DNA from: Nocardioides sp.
Lineage (GTDB): Bacteria; Actinomycetota; Actinomycetes; Propionibacteriales; Nocardioidaceae
Assembly (NCBI GenBank): GCA_003519585.1
Contig: DOWL01000224.1
Location: 10,607 to 62,047 of the forward strand
Direction of reading: 5' to 3'
Length of the DNA stretch: 51,441 nt
Numbering within the stretch: the first letter of the stretch is position 1; every line of letters begins with the position of its first letter. Both the position numbers and the translations under genes were made by a program. The notes under the pieces were generated by a model. That model worked only from the letters and a program-made list of their open reading frames with translations, ran no database searches and was not told the origin of the DNA. Positions 33,563 through 41,496 of this stretch are shown in pieces.

Positions 33563-35577
33563 CCGGACCTCCGCATCGGGAGCGCGATCCGGACCGCACC
33601 GTGCTCGGTGACCCCGCACCGGCCACCGATCTCGGTCGCCCGGTCCCGCACCTCGTCGAGGAACACCTCGGGGTCGGCGTCGGTGCCTACCAGCCCTACG
33701 ACGAGCGCGCTCTCGGTGACATCGAGCACCAGATCGCCGCGGCTGTCGAGCGCGGCGCAGCGCTCGAGCAGCTCGCTGGCGATCCGGAACGCCGCGACCT
33801 CGACACCGGCCGGCAGCCCGGCACCCGCGTCGCCGCGGACATCGACGTGCAGGCGCGCCGTACGCCCGGCGTCGAGCAGGGCAGCCTGCTGGCGCAGCGC
33901 GCCGACCAGTCCGAGGTCGTCGAGGGCCGGCGGGCGCAGGTCGTGGACGACACGGCGTACGTCGGCGACCACGTCGCGCAGCCGCTCGCTGGTCCGGGCG
34001 ATGGTCTCCTTGGCCGCCTCCGGGCGTTCCTTGACCAAGAGCCGCGCCGACTCGACCTGGTGGACGAGCCCACCGAGCGTCGGGCCGAGGTCCTCGGTGA
34101 GGTCGTGATGGATCCGGCGCCGCTCCTCCTCGCGGGCGACGACCAACGCCTGCCGATGTTGCTGGAGTTCGTCTGCGAGCCGGCCGGTGCGCGAGGCGGT
34201 CGCCGCCTGCCGGACCAGGTCGCTGAGCAGCCGTTCGTCGCGGCCGCTGAGCCGGGCCCGGACCCCCCGCGCCGGCAGCACGAGCATCCCCACCTGCTCG
34301 CCGCGGTAGGTGATGGGCAGGGAACGGGTCTCGGCCACCGGAGTGCCGTACGACGCCACGATCCGGTCGCCGTCGGCGCGGTCGACCTCGACGCTGACGA
34401 AGCCGATGCCGAACGCCAGCGCGACCGCCTGGGCCACGGCCGTCAGCTGCTCCGCCTCCTCGTCAGCGGCCTCGAGCGAGGAAGCGAGCCGGGCCACGAC
34501 GTCGTACGGATCGTCGCGCTGGCCGAGGAAGAGCCGTCGTACGAAGCTCCAGAGCGCGGCGCGCAGCGGGTTGTAGAGCACCGCCGAGAGGAGCAGGACG
34601 ACGAGCACGACCTGGCGCTGCCCCAGCCGGTCGCCGACCAGCTCGTGCAGCACCGCGACCACCGCGAGGTCGACGACGACCAACACCACCGAGAGCAGCG
34701 CGAAGACATACGTGCCGTCGAGCAACTGCTGCACCGGCACCAGGGTCGGGCGGACGATGCCGATCGTCATGGCCACCGCGGGGAGGGCCGCGACCACGAA
34801 GATCGCCGCGTCGCGCACCGCGGTGAGCTCGCTGAACGACGACAGTCCCAGCACTACGGCCATGACGACCACGGCCCACAGCAGCCAGCGCATCCGGTCG
34901 CGCTCGAGCCCGGTCGAGCGGCGGTAGCGGACGACGACCGAGGCCATCGCGACGAGGACGCCGAAGATCGTCGCGACCACCGCGACGGGCATCAGGATGT
35001 CGGTGAGCGGGGTCGGCATCGGCACGGCCCCGACGTCGAGGTCGACGCCCGGCGGGAGCTGCACATCGGGCATCCGACCGTTGGCCGGCGCCACGACGAC
35101 GAGCAGCGCCGAGAGCGACATGCCCCCGACGGCGACGCGCCCGGCCGCCCCCCAGCGGCCCTCGAGGAAGCGCCCGGTCGGGAAGATCAGCAGCAGGGCA
35201 GCCACCGTCAACGGCAGGAACGCGCCGAACCGGTTGAGCATCCAGAGGGCGAGGTTGACGCCCGGCAGGGCCTCGTCCGCGCGTACGGCGAACCGCACGT
35301 ACGACTGAGCCAGCCCGTCGGTGCCCCAGAACAGCGCGATCCAGCCGAGCCCCCAGCCGAAGGCCTGGCGACGATCGTGGAGGAGCACGACCGCGCAGCA
35401 GACGCCGAAGACCATCCCGATCGCGGCGTACGGCCAGCCCGACCCCTCGGCCAACTCCACTCCCGGCCCCTCGGCGGGGGTGTGCACGTCCAGCCAGACG
35501 GTCGCCGCGAAGAGCGCCACGGAGACCACGGGTAGGACGAGCACCGCCCAGCGGCGCTCGGTCCGAGGGGCAGGCAC
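33559..35577 (-). CDS. Degenerate paralogue of the sensor kinase (pseudokinase)
   Basis: A 672-residue membrane protein with the same architecture as the kinase at 31487: hydrophobic segments, the shared NPLRAALWSFVRRLFLGQRDDPYDVVARL linker pattern in the middle, and LPITYRGEQVGMLVLPARG. The phosphoacceptor block reads EERRRIHHDLTEDLGPTLGG: the His of DLHD is Thr494. The ATPase half has lost the N-box (ASELLERCAALDSRG) and has no G-box or GLGL-like motif. It cannot be a normal kinase; it may dimerise with and regulate the active paralogue, to which it is coupled by a GTGA overlap. I prefer GTG 35577 because the alternative ATG 35661 lies in a repeat element and lacks a ribosome site. Confidence 0.82.
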   Translation of the reverse strand: MPAPRTERRWAVLVLPVVSVALFAATVWLDVHTPAEGPGVELAEGSGWPYAAIGMVFGVCCAVVLLHDRRQAFGWGLGWIALFWGTDGLAQSYVRFAVRADEALPGVNLALWMLNRFGAFLPLTVAALLLIFPTGRFLEGRWGAAGRVAVGGMSLSALLVVVAPANGRMPDVQLPPGVDLDVGAVPMPTPLTDILMPVAVVATIFGVLVAMASVVVRYRRSTGLERDRMRWLLWAVVVMAVVLGLSSFSELTAVRDAAIFVVAALPAVAMTIGIVRPTLVPVQQLLDGTYVFALLSVVLVVVDLAVVAVLHELVGDRLGQRQVVLVVLLLSAVLYNPLRAALWSFVRRLFLGQRDDPYDVVARLASSLEAADEEAEQLTAVAQAVALAFGIGFVSVEVDRADGDRIVASYGTPVAETRSLPITYRGEQVGMLVLPARGVRARLSGRDERLLSDLVRQAATASRTGRLADELQQHRQALVVAREEERRRIHHDLTEDLGPTLGGLVHQVESARLLVKERPEAAKETIARTSERLRDVVADVRRVVHDLRPPALDDLGLVGALRQQAALLDAGRTARLHVDVRGDAGAGLPAGVEVAAFRIASELLERCAALDSRGDLVLDVTESALVVGLVGTDADPEVFLDEVRDRATEIGGRCGVTEHGAVRIALPMRRSG

Positions 35578-35650
35578 CGGCACATTCTGCGGGACGCGGC
35601 GAGGCCGGCCGGGTCCGTGGAGGACCCGACCGGGCGTGTCGCCGAAGGGG

Positions 35651-35817
35651 CTAGTGGTCATGTCCGGAAGTTCGTCGGGGTGTCCCGTGCTCCGGGTGCG
35701 TGCATCGCAAGGCGCCGGAGTGACGCCGTACTTGCTCGTCCAGCGAACGACGGCAACGCCGCGAGGTGCGTGCCCGGGGTGCGGGACACCCGTTGAACTT
35801 CCGGAGATGACCACTAG
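35651..35817 (+). repeat. CTAG-flanked inverted-repeat element A (167 bp)
   Basis: Bounded by CTAG at 35651-35654 and 35814-35817. The terminal inverted repeats start TGGTCATSTCCGGAAGTTC, with a further GGGTGTCCCG block after a 3-nt mismatch. The internal core (35697-35773) contains AAGGCGCCGGAGTGACGCC and CGGCAACGCCGCGAGGTGCG, clearly homologous to the core of element C. No coding capacity. CTAG fits the YTAR target duplication known for IS5-family elements, so this could be a non-autonomous mobile element, although the differing ends argue for something else. Confidence 0.75.
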
Positions 35818-35979
35818 GGCGTGTCCCGTAAATCGTGGTGGATGCCGGCGTCGTCCAGGCGCGCGGTGGCAAGGCGCCGGCGCGAACGCAGACTGGGTGT
35901 CTTCGAAGCGTCGGCAACGTCGCCAGCGCGTGATCTGGGCGGCGTCCGGCGCCGCCAGGATTTGCGGGACACGCCCTAG
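35814..35979 (+). repeat. CTAG-flanked inverted-repeat element B (166 bp)
   Basis: Shares its left CTAG (35814-35817) with element A and ends at CTAG 35976-35979. The terminal inverted repeats are 17 bp with one mismatch (GGCGTGTCCCGYAAATC). The core (35860-35932) is a more diverged relative of the A/C core, with CAAGGCGCCGGCGCGAACGC and GTCGGCAACGTCGCCAGCG. Together with element A it fills the whole gap between the membrane-protein gene at 35992 and the degenerate kinase. Confidence 0.72.
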
Positions 35980-35991
35980 TGCCGGGATGGT

Positions 35992-36711
35992 TCATCGGGA
36001 CGCGCGGTACGCCTTGTCACCGAAGGTGAAGCCCAGCGCCGTGACCAGCAGCCACAGCACGCCGGTGATGCCGGCCATGTACTCCAACGGCGAGACGCCG
36101 AGCAGCACGGTCAGGCCGCCGAGCACCAGGCCGACCAGGCCGAGCCAGCGCGGTACGGCGCGCGCCCGCGCTGCGGCGAAGATCGCCAGGCCGGCGAGCC
36201 CCGCGAGGGTCCACAGCCACGGAATGGTCCCGATCCAGTGGTTGTAGAGCGCGGCCGAGGAGTCGGCGTACCCCGGCTCGGAGTCGGGGCCGGGCATCAT
36301 GAATTCGGTGTCGAGGCCCGACCCGAGGATCGAGACGACCGCGGTGCCGGCCAGGCCGACCAGGGCGACGACCGGGGCCAGGCTGTCGCCCGTGGTGGCC
36401 CGAAGCCGGCGGAACAGGCCGGCGCCGAAGACGATCATCAGCACCGCCCCGAGCGCCGTCGCCGTGTGGAAGACGAACAGCACGGGGCTCTTGTCGGAGA
36501 GGGCCTGGGCCACGCCGTCGGTGGTGCCGGCGAACTCGTCGCGGTAGACGATGTCGATGGCCGAGCTGGTGACGATCGTGGCCATCCCCGCCAGGGCGGC
36601 GCCGACGCCGGCGACCGCCCAGAGGCGGGAGTGGGTGGTGCGGTCGGCGTGACCGGACTCGGTGGAGGCCAGGTCGGAGCGGACCGGGTTCTGCGTGGTG
36701 ACGGTGGTCAT
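35992..36711 (-). CDS. Hypothetical membrane protein
   Basis: A 239-residue protein with about six membrane segments, for example LWAVAGVGAALAGMATIVTS, FHTATALGAVLMIVFGAGLF, LAPVVALVGLAGTAVVSILG, LWTLAGLAGLAIFAAARARA and ITGVLWLLVTALGFTFGDKA. The loop after the fourth-strand region (GLDTEFMMPGPDSEPGYADS) is probably outside the cell. No family function is recognised. The ATG at 36711 follows AAAGGGA at a good distance. Its 3' end abuts repeat element B (12 bp between stop and CTAG). Confidence 0.8.
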   Translation of the reverse strand: MTTVTTQNPVRSDLASTESGHADRTTHSRLWAVAGVGAALAGMATIVTSSAIDIVYRDEFAGTTDGVAQALSDKSPVLFVFHTATALGAVLMIVFGAGLFRRLRATTGDSLAPVVALVGLAGTAVVSILGSGLDTEFMMPGPDSEPGYADSSAALYNHWIGTIPWLWTLAGLAGLAIFAAARARAVPRWLGLVGLVLGGLTVLLGVSPLEYMAGITGVLWLLVTALGFTFGDKAYRASR

Positions 36712-36980
36712 CGCGATCCCTTTCGAGGCTCGTTGGTGTGCGATGACGCAACCGTGCCGGTCCCGATGTCCCGGCGGGGAGGGACAACCCGGCAGTCATC
36801 CCCGCCCTGTGGGACCGTCTCGGGCGGCGCCCACGCACCGCGTCAATCCTCGCCAGCGCGGCCGCCGGGCTCGCGCTTCTCTCCGGGGGCTGGCTGTTGT
36901 GCCCGGACCTGCTCACGCCGCGGGCTCACGGCGCCGCTCACTCCCTAGTGTGCTGGCGAGTGCAGTGTGGAACCGGTAGC
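36712..36980. other. Intergenic region without clear features
   Basis: A 269-bp gap between the membrane protein start and the yoeB stop. It contains the ribosome site of the membrane protein and, presumably, its promoter. I see no gene, repeat or strong hairpin. Confidence 0.5.
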
Positions 36981-37241
36981 TCAGCGTCCGTAGTGGTAGC
37001 GGCAGGCGGCGATCCGCACCTCGGTCGCGGTGACCTTGTAGACGAGTCGATGCTCGTCGGTGATGCGCCGCGACCAAAAGCCGGCAAAGTCGTGCTTGAG
37101 CGGCTCGGGCTTGCCGATGCCCTCGTTGCCGTTCCGCATCACGTCCTGGAGCAAGAGGTTGATGCGCCGGAGGACCTTGCGATCCTGGGCCTGCCACCAC
37201 AGATAGTCGTCCCAGGCGTTCTGGTCCCAGACCAGCTGCAT
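36981..37241 (-). CDS. yoeB: YoeB/Txe-family toxin (mRNA interferase)
   Basis: Ribosome-dependent endoribonuclease that cuts mRNA in the A site. The 86-residue protein keeps all catalytic residues of E. coli YoeB at the same numbers: Glu46 (GKPEPLKH), Arg65 (DEHRLVY), His83 and Tyr84 (CRYHYGR). The N-terminus is VWDQNAWDDYLWWQAQDRKV. The ATG at 37241 overlaps the antitoxin stop (ATGA), so antitoxin is made first. The system looks intact and its operator is visible upstream. Confidence 0.95.
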   Translation of the reverse strand: MQLVWDQNAWDDYLWWQAQDRKVLRRINLLLQDVMRNGNEGIGKPEPLKHDFAGFWSRRITDEHRLVYKVTATEVRIAACRYHYGR

Positions 37242-37498
37242 CAGTCGACGTCGACGAGATCGTGCTGCTCGCCTTCACCTGCTTCAAGGCGCTCCATGGC
37301 GTCGAGGAGTCGGCGCGCGTTGGTGGGGGAGCGCATGAGGTAGGCGGTCTCACGCAAGGACTCGAAGTCCGCCAACGAGACGATGACCACCGGGTCGTGG
37401 CCCGCGCGAGTGATCACGATCTCTTCACGGTCCTCGACAACAGCGTCGAGCACTTCGGCGTACCTTGCCCGTGACTCGGTGTAGCTCATCGTCTTCAC
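37241..37498 (-). CDS. yefM: YefM/Phd-family antitoxin
   Basis: An 85-residue antitoxin that neutralises YoeB and represses the operon. The N-terminal DNA-binding dimer domain is TMSYTESRARYAEVLDAVVE with EEIVITRAGHDPVVIVSLAD after it, and the C-terminal helix binds the toxin (YLMRSPTNARRLLDAMERLE). The GTG at 37498 is 8 nt after AGGAGG; ATG 37489 is an alternative without a site at the right distance. The operator at 37512-37529 lies just before the ribosome site. Confidence 0.93.
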   Translation of the reverse strand: MKTMSYTESRARYAEVLDAVVEDREEIVITRAGHDPVVIVSLADFESLRETAYLMRSPTNARRLLDAMERLEAGEGEQHDLVDVD

Positions 37499-37511
37499 GA
37501 CTCCCACCTCC

Positions 37512-37529
37512 TGTACAGAAAAGTGTACG
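37512..37529. promoter_or_regulatory. YefM-type operator
   Basis: TGTACA (37512-37517) and TGTACG (37524-37529) are spaced 12 bp centre to centre. As I recall, the E. coli yefM-yoeB operator uses two TGTACA hexamers 12 bp apart, so both sequence and geometry agree. Confidence 0.75.
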
Positions 37530-37614
37530 TCGGTGCCGGCCATGCCACAAGCCAGTCAGAGCCGCATGGAGCTGCGGCCGGAGTTACCCGGCCGCAGCCC
37601 ACACCTCAGCGGAC

Positions 37615-38859
37615 TTACGGGAACGTGACCTGCACCCTGGTCGAGCCGCCGAGGCTGAGGTAGTAGTCACTGGTGACGATGACCTGGACCTGGTAGGTCC
37701 GAGGCGAGTCGGCCAGGTAGGCACACGAGGCGGTGCCTGCCGCGGTGAACGGCGTCGAGCAGAGCGTCTCGCCGGTCGTGGTGTCCTTGAACGTCGCGGT
37801 GGCCAGGGTGAAGTCGTTGTACTCCATGTAGTTCGCGGGCTCGGTGAGGTACGCCGACAAGCCCAGGTCGACGATGTCGTTCCCCATTGCCGGGGCCATC
37901 ACCGTCGTCGGGCCGCTGTACTTGGCCGTCGTCATCTTCTTCCCGACAGTGACGTTGAAGGTGATCGCCTGGTGCGTCTGTCCGTCACTCACGTCCACGC
38001 TCCCGGGATAGGTCCCGGGTGCCACCAAGGTCTTGCCGGTGATCGACCAGGTCGTCGTGCTCGGCCGGACCCCGGCCGCGGTCTGCGAGGTGGGGACGAT
38101 GGTCAGGCCGGCGGGCAGCCCCGTGGCCACGGCAGTGAGTGCACTCGCGTCGGCAAGGTCGGTGGAGGCGGAGAAGGTCCCCAGGGTGGAGGTGACCGAC
38201 CAGACGGCCGAAACCCCGGTGGAGAAGCCCTTGGCGACACGGACGCCACGGTCCGCGATGCTGACGTCGTCGATCGACATCCACGTCTCGCTGGCCGCCG
38301 GCTTGGCGTACTCGAAGGAGAGCATGTGGCTCTGCCCATCGGCGAACTGCTGGAGCGGGACGCTCTGCAGCGAGTACCCCGGGTCCGAGGTGCTCGCCTG
38401 GTAGTGGGTGCGGACGACGACCGAGTCGACCTTGACGGTGAGCGTCGCGTTGTACGGCAAGGACGACGCTCCGTGGCGGTAGTAGTAGGTCAGCGAGGCG
38501 CCCGGGCTGGCGGGGATCACCACGGATTGGCGGATCGACGCGGTGCTCGCGCCCTGGTCCGTCGAGCGAGTGACGAACCGCGCCCAGCCGTTGCCGGTGC
38601 GGGGCGTGGCGCCGGCGAACTGGCCACAGGCCGCGACGGTGCAGAGCACGTTCTGGTTGCGCGAGTTGGTCGCAGTCCACGAGGAGTTGGTGACCGGGTT
38701 GCCGGTATTGGCCTCGAAGCCGCCGTCGGCGACCTTCTCGACCACCGCTACCGCAGCCGCGGGCGAGGCTCCCGAGCCGAGCGCCAGTCCGGCGCCGAGA
38801 CCGGTCGCGATCAGGGCGAGAGCCGCCGTCCGGGCAAGGTTGAACTGCAGTGACTTCAC
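37615..38859 (-). CDS. Secreted cell-surface protein, beta-sandwich
   Basis: A 414-residue exported protein. The signal peptide is FNLARTAALALIATGLGAGL with ASPAAAVA cleavage. The mature N-terminal domain (VADGGFEANTGNPVTNSSWT, later LTYYYRHGASSLPYNATLTV) is a carbohydrate-binding-like jelly roll; the middle part resembles an Ig-like domain (PAGLTIVPTSQTAAGVRPST and DGQTHQAITFNVTVGKKM), and the C-terminus is a third beta domain. No catalytic motif or wall anchor is seen. The GTG at 38859 follows GGAGGT. It may bind surface glycans. Confidence 0.78.
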   Translation of the reverse strand: MKSLQFNLARTAALALIATGLGAGLALGSGASPAAAVAVVEKVADGGFEANTGNPVTNSSWTATNSRNQNVLCTVAACGQFAGATPRTGNGWARFVTRSTDQGASTASIRQSVVIPASPGASLTYYYRHGASSLPYNATLTVKVDSVVVRTHYQASTSDPGYSLQSVPLQQFADGQSHMLSFEYAKPAASETWMSIDDVSIADRGVRVAKGFSTGVSAVWSVTSTLGTFSASTDLADASALTAVATGLPAGLTIVPTSQTAAGVRPSTTTWSITGKTLVAPGTYPGSVDVSDGQTHQAITFNVTVGKKMTTAKYSGPTTVMAPAMGNDIVDLGLSAYLTEPANYMEYNDFTLATATFKDTTTGETLCSTPFTAAGTASCAYLADSPRTYQVQVIVTSDYYLSLGGSTRVQVTFP

Positions 38860-38931
38860 GAGTGGTGACCTCCAGTGAGTGGGCGAATCCCCCCAACCGA
38901 GCCACCCTCAGCGTGTCGCCGCATCGCGCAC

Positions 38932-38945
38932 CACAGTCGACTGTG
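38932..38945. promoter_or_regulatory. 14-bp palindrome in an upstream region
   Basis: CACAGTCGACTGTG is a perfect palindrome about 75 nt upstream of the secreted-protein gene (start 38859) and 137 nt before the start at 39082. It could be a regulator site for either gene. No other signal is clear in this 222-bp gap. Confidence 0.3.
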
Positions 38946-39081
38946 AGCGCTCCCGGTCCGTCCCACAGCGCATAGCTGCGTCCTGGAGCGCACGTGATTC
39001 GCCGACGTCCTAGGTGGTCGGGCGGGCGAGCCGTCGAGGTTTGCGCTCTGAGCCGTCTGCGCCGCGCCGGCGCTCCTTACC

Positions 39082-40099
39082 GTGTCGAACCATGGGGACC
39101 GGATCGAGGGCAAAGATGTGATTGGTCGACTGGCACGTCGGGACCCCCCGGGTATCGACTTCCGCTGCGAGGGTCCGACGGTCCCCTATCTGCGCCTTCT
39201 CGCGGCCGGGCAAGGACGCTTCGCACTGGTCATGGACTCGTCGGTGGTGTTCTTCGGACGGATCGGTGAGGAGTGGTGGGGGCTCGACCTCCTGCTGTCC
39301 CGACGGGACCAGCGAGTCGACGTCGTACCGCCAATCCCCTCGTCGGCGGCCAGAGCGCTCGGGACGGACGTGGCGAGATGGAGCCACTGGTTTCTCGAGA
39401 GACTTCGCCAGTCCGACGCGTGCCCGCTCCACGCGGGCCAGTGGACTCTGTACGCGTTCGACTGGTCCGAGTTGGTCCCGGATGTGGATGTAGTTAAGGC
39501 CAACGAGTTCCTCTTGCGCTGGTTGAGCAGCGATCTGATGCGGTACGACGAGCAGGGGCAAGCATCCTTCGACTACGGAAGTCATCGCGCGGGAGCCACG
39601 GGGGTGCCGGTGGTTCCGACGCGAACCCTGAGCCGCCCGGACACCGCGCGGGTGAAGGCGATGCGGCGACTCGCACGCGAAGGTGCACTGCCTCCATTGC
39701 TGGTGTGGGAGGTGTCGGGAGTGCAGGGGGTGCTCATCCTCGATGGTCACGATCGGCTCGTCGCTGGGCTGGCCGAGGGAGTGCCGCCGGAGATCGTCGT
39801 GCTCGCGCGTGTCGATCCCGGCTCCCGCGAGGCGTGGCACAGGGCGGTGGTGAACGCCTACCAGTCGACGATGGACCACCTCGACACCGCGGAGCAGCGC
39901 GGGGGCGAGGTGGGGAAGGCGCGCGTCGCAGCGGCCCACGTGCTCGTCAGGGCCCTCGGCTTGCCCGACCACCACCCGACGCGGGCATGGCCACTCCAGG
40001 GTGGAGCCGACACGTGGACTGATTCGGCGTCGCACGTGTCTGCCAGCTGGGTCGAGAAGGTGAGGTGGACGGACGAGGCCAGCGAGGACAGCCGGTTAA
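39082..40099 (+). CDS. Hypothetical protein with ParB-like motif, 3' end unclear
   Basis: The frame starts at GTG 39082 and stays open until 41451, but beyond about 40100 it lies antisense to hemY and is not protein-like, so the real end is probably near 40.06-40.10 kb. About 335 residues are plausible. The middle has a ParB/sulfiredoxin-like segment, LPPLLVWEVSGVQGVLILDG followed by HDRLVAGLAEGVPPEIVVLA. The N-terminal half (GRFALVMDSSVVFFGRIGEE) is unknown. A TAA at 40097-40099 in the next frame overlaps the hemY stop, and a TGA in that frame lies at 40061, so a one-base frameshift near the end is suspected. Confidence 0.5.
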
Positions 40100-41430
40100 T
40101 CGAGCGTGAACCCTTTCGCGGCCGCCGTCGCGGAGCCGATCACCGCCGGGATGCCGACGCCGTCGTACGCCGCACCGCAGAGCTCGAGGCCTGGCACGGT
40201 CGCGACCGCCTGGCGGATCCGGGCCACCCGGTCGAGGTGGCCGACGGCGTACTGCGGCAGGCCGCCGCCCCAGCGCTGGACCTGACTGTCGATCGGGGTG
40301 GCCGTGATGCCGACCGCCTCGGCCAGGTCGCCCAGCGACGCCGAGACCAGCTCCTCGTCGGAGCGCTGCAGGGTCGCCTCCTCGCCGTAACGGCCCAGCG
40401 ACGTTCGCAGGTGGACCACGCCGTGCTCAGACCCCGCCGTCCGCACCCAGTTCCACTTGGCGAACGAGAAGGTCGAGGCCTTGATCGCCCGCCCGTCCAC
40501 GGGCGGGACCAGGAAGCCGGAGGATTCATCCAGGCCATTCACGTCCGGGGCCCGGAAGGCCAGCGTCACCACGGCCATCGAGGCGTACTCGAGGTCGGCC
40601 AGCTCCGCGGCGGCCGCCGGCACGACCTCGGCGAGCAGTCGGGCGGTCGGTGCCGCCGGAGTGGCCAGCACCACCGCGTCGGTGAGCACGCGTTCGGGGG
40701 CGGTGGTCGGCCCGAGGACGACCGCGAACCCGTCTTCGGTGCGCGCCAGCTCGCGGACCGTCGCGCCCGTGCGGACCACCACCCGGGCGGCCAGCGCATC
40801 GGTGAGCCCCGCCATCCCGCCGGGAAGTCCTGCGAACACGGGCACGTCGCTCGTCGGCAGCTCGGCGTCCAGGAGCGGCCCGCGGGTCGCCAGCGCGACC
40901 AGCTGCGGGACCGTCGCTCGCGCCGAGAGTCGACGGGCCCGGCCGGCGTACACCCCGCCCAGCAGCGGCTCGACCAGCCGGTCCACCACCTCGTCGCCCA
41001 GCCGGCTGGCCACCAGGTCGCCGACCGAGAGGTCCTCCTCCACGGGCAGCCCCGGCTGTTCGGCCCGGACCCGAGCAAGACCGGCCTCGGAGAGCACACC
41101 GGATGCCTGGAGTGCGGGCAGGTCGACCGGCACACCCATCACCGAGCGCGGCAGCGGGCGCAGCGCACCACGGGTCCAGATCCGGGAGGACTGCACCGCC
41201 GGGTGCTCGATGTCGAGGCCGAGCTCGCGCGCCAGTTCGACACCTTCGGGCCGCCGGTTGAGCATCGCCTCGGCGCCGACGTCCACGATCGTCCCGCCGA
41301 CCTCGAGCCGCCGGAGCTTGCCGCCGACCTCGGGCGCGGCCTCGAACACCGTCACGTCGTGCCCGCGGCCTGTCAGGAGGTACGCCGCGGTGAGCCCGGC
41401 CACGCCTCCGCCGACGACCACGACCCGCAC
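40096..41430 (-). CDS. hemY: Coproporphyrinogen III / protoporphyrinogen oxidase
   Basis: FAD enzyme that oxidises coproporphyrinogen III to coproporphyrin III in the coproporphyrin-dependent haem pathway. The 444-residue protein begins with the dinucleotide fold VVVVGGGVAGLTAAYLLTGR and FEAAPEVGGKLRR, has the middle FAGLPGGMAGLTDALAARVV segment typical of HemG/HemY, and ends with the second FAD contact LELCGAAYDGVGIPAVIGSA. Because a hemQ is present, coproporphyrinogen is the likely substrate. The GTG at 41430 is preceded by GGGAGG. Its stop (TTA at 40096-40098) is inside a TTAA. Confidence 0.92.
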   Translation of the reverse strand: MRVVVVGGGVAGLTAAYLLTGRGHDVTVFEAAPEVGGKLRRLEVGGTIVDVGAEAMLNRRPEGVELARELGLDIEHPAVQSSRIWTRGALRPLPRSVMGVPVDLPALQASGVLSEAGLARVRAEQPGLPVEEDLSVGDLVASRLGDEVVDRLVEPLLGGVYAGRARRLSARATVPQLVALATRGPLLDAELPTSDVPVFAGLPGGMAGLTDALAARVVVRTGATVRELARTEDGFAVVLGPTTAPERVLTDAVVLATPAAPTARLLAEVVPAAAAELADLEYASMAVVTLAFRAPDVNGLDESSGFLVPPVDGRAIKASTFSFAKWNWVRTAGSEHGVVHLRTSLGRYGEEATLQRSDEELVSASLGDLAEAVGITATPIDSQVQRWGGGLPQYAVGHLDRVARIRQAVATVPGLELCGAAYDGVGIPAVIGSATAAAKGFTLD

Positions 41431-41496
41431 CCGTGCAGCCTCCCACCATGACCTCGTACCGCCCCGGCCGGGTGCTGGTCGAGGCGGTACGAGGAG

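Noticed and set aside
31730..35535. Long plus-strand frames (792 and 644 codons) over the kinase genes
   Set aside because: Shadows of the two kinases, with Gly/Arg/Asp/His-rich composition and no recognisable motif; the minus-strand proteins have complete domain order.
35651..35979. Integron attC sites or a complete IS element
   Set aside because: No GTTRRRY/RYYYAAC ends and no transposase frame; the CTAG boundaries and ~167-bp size do not fit.
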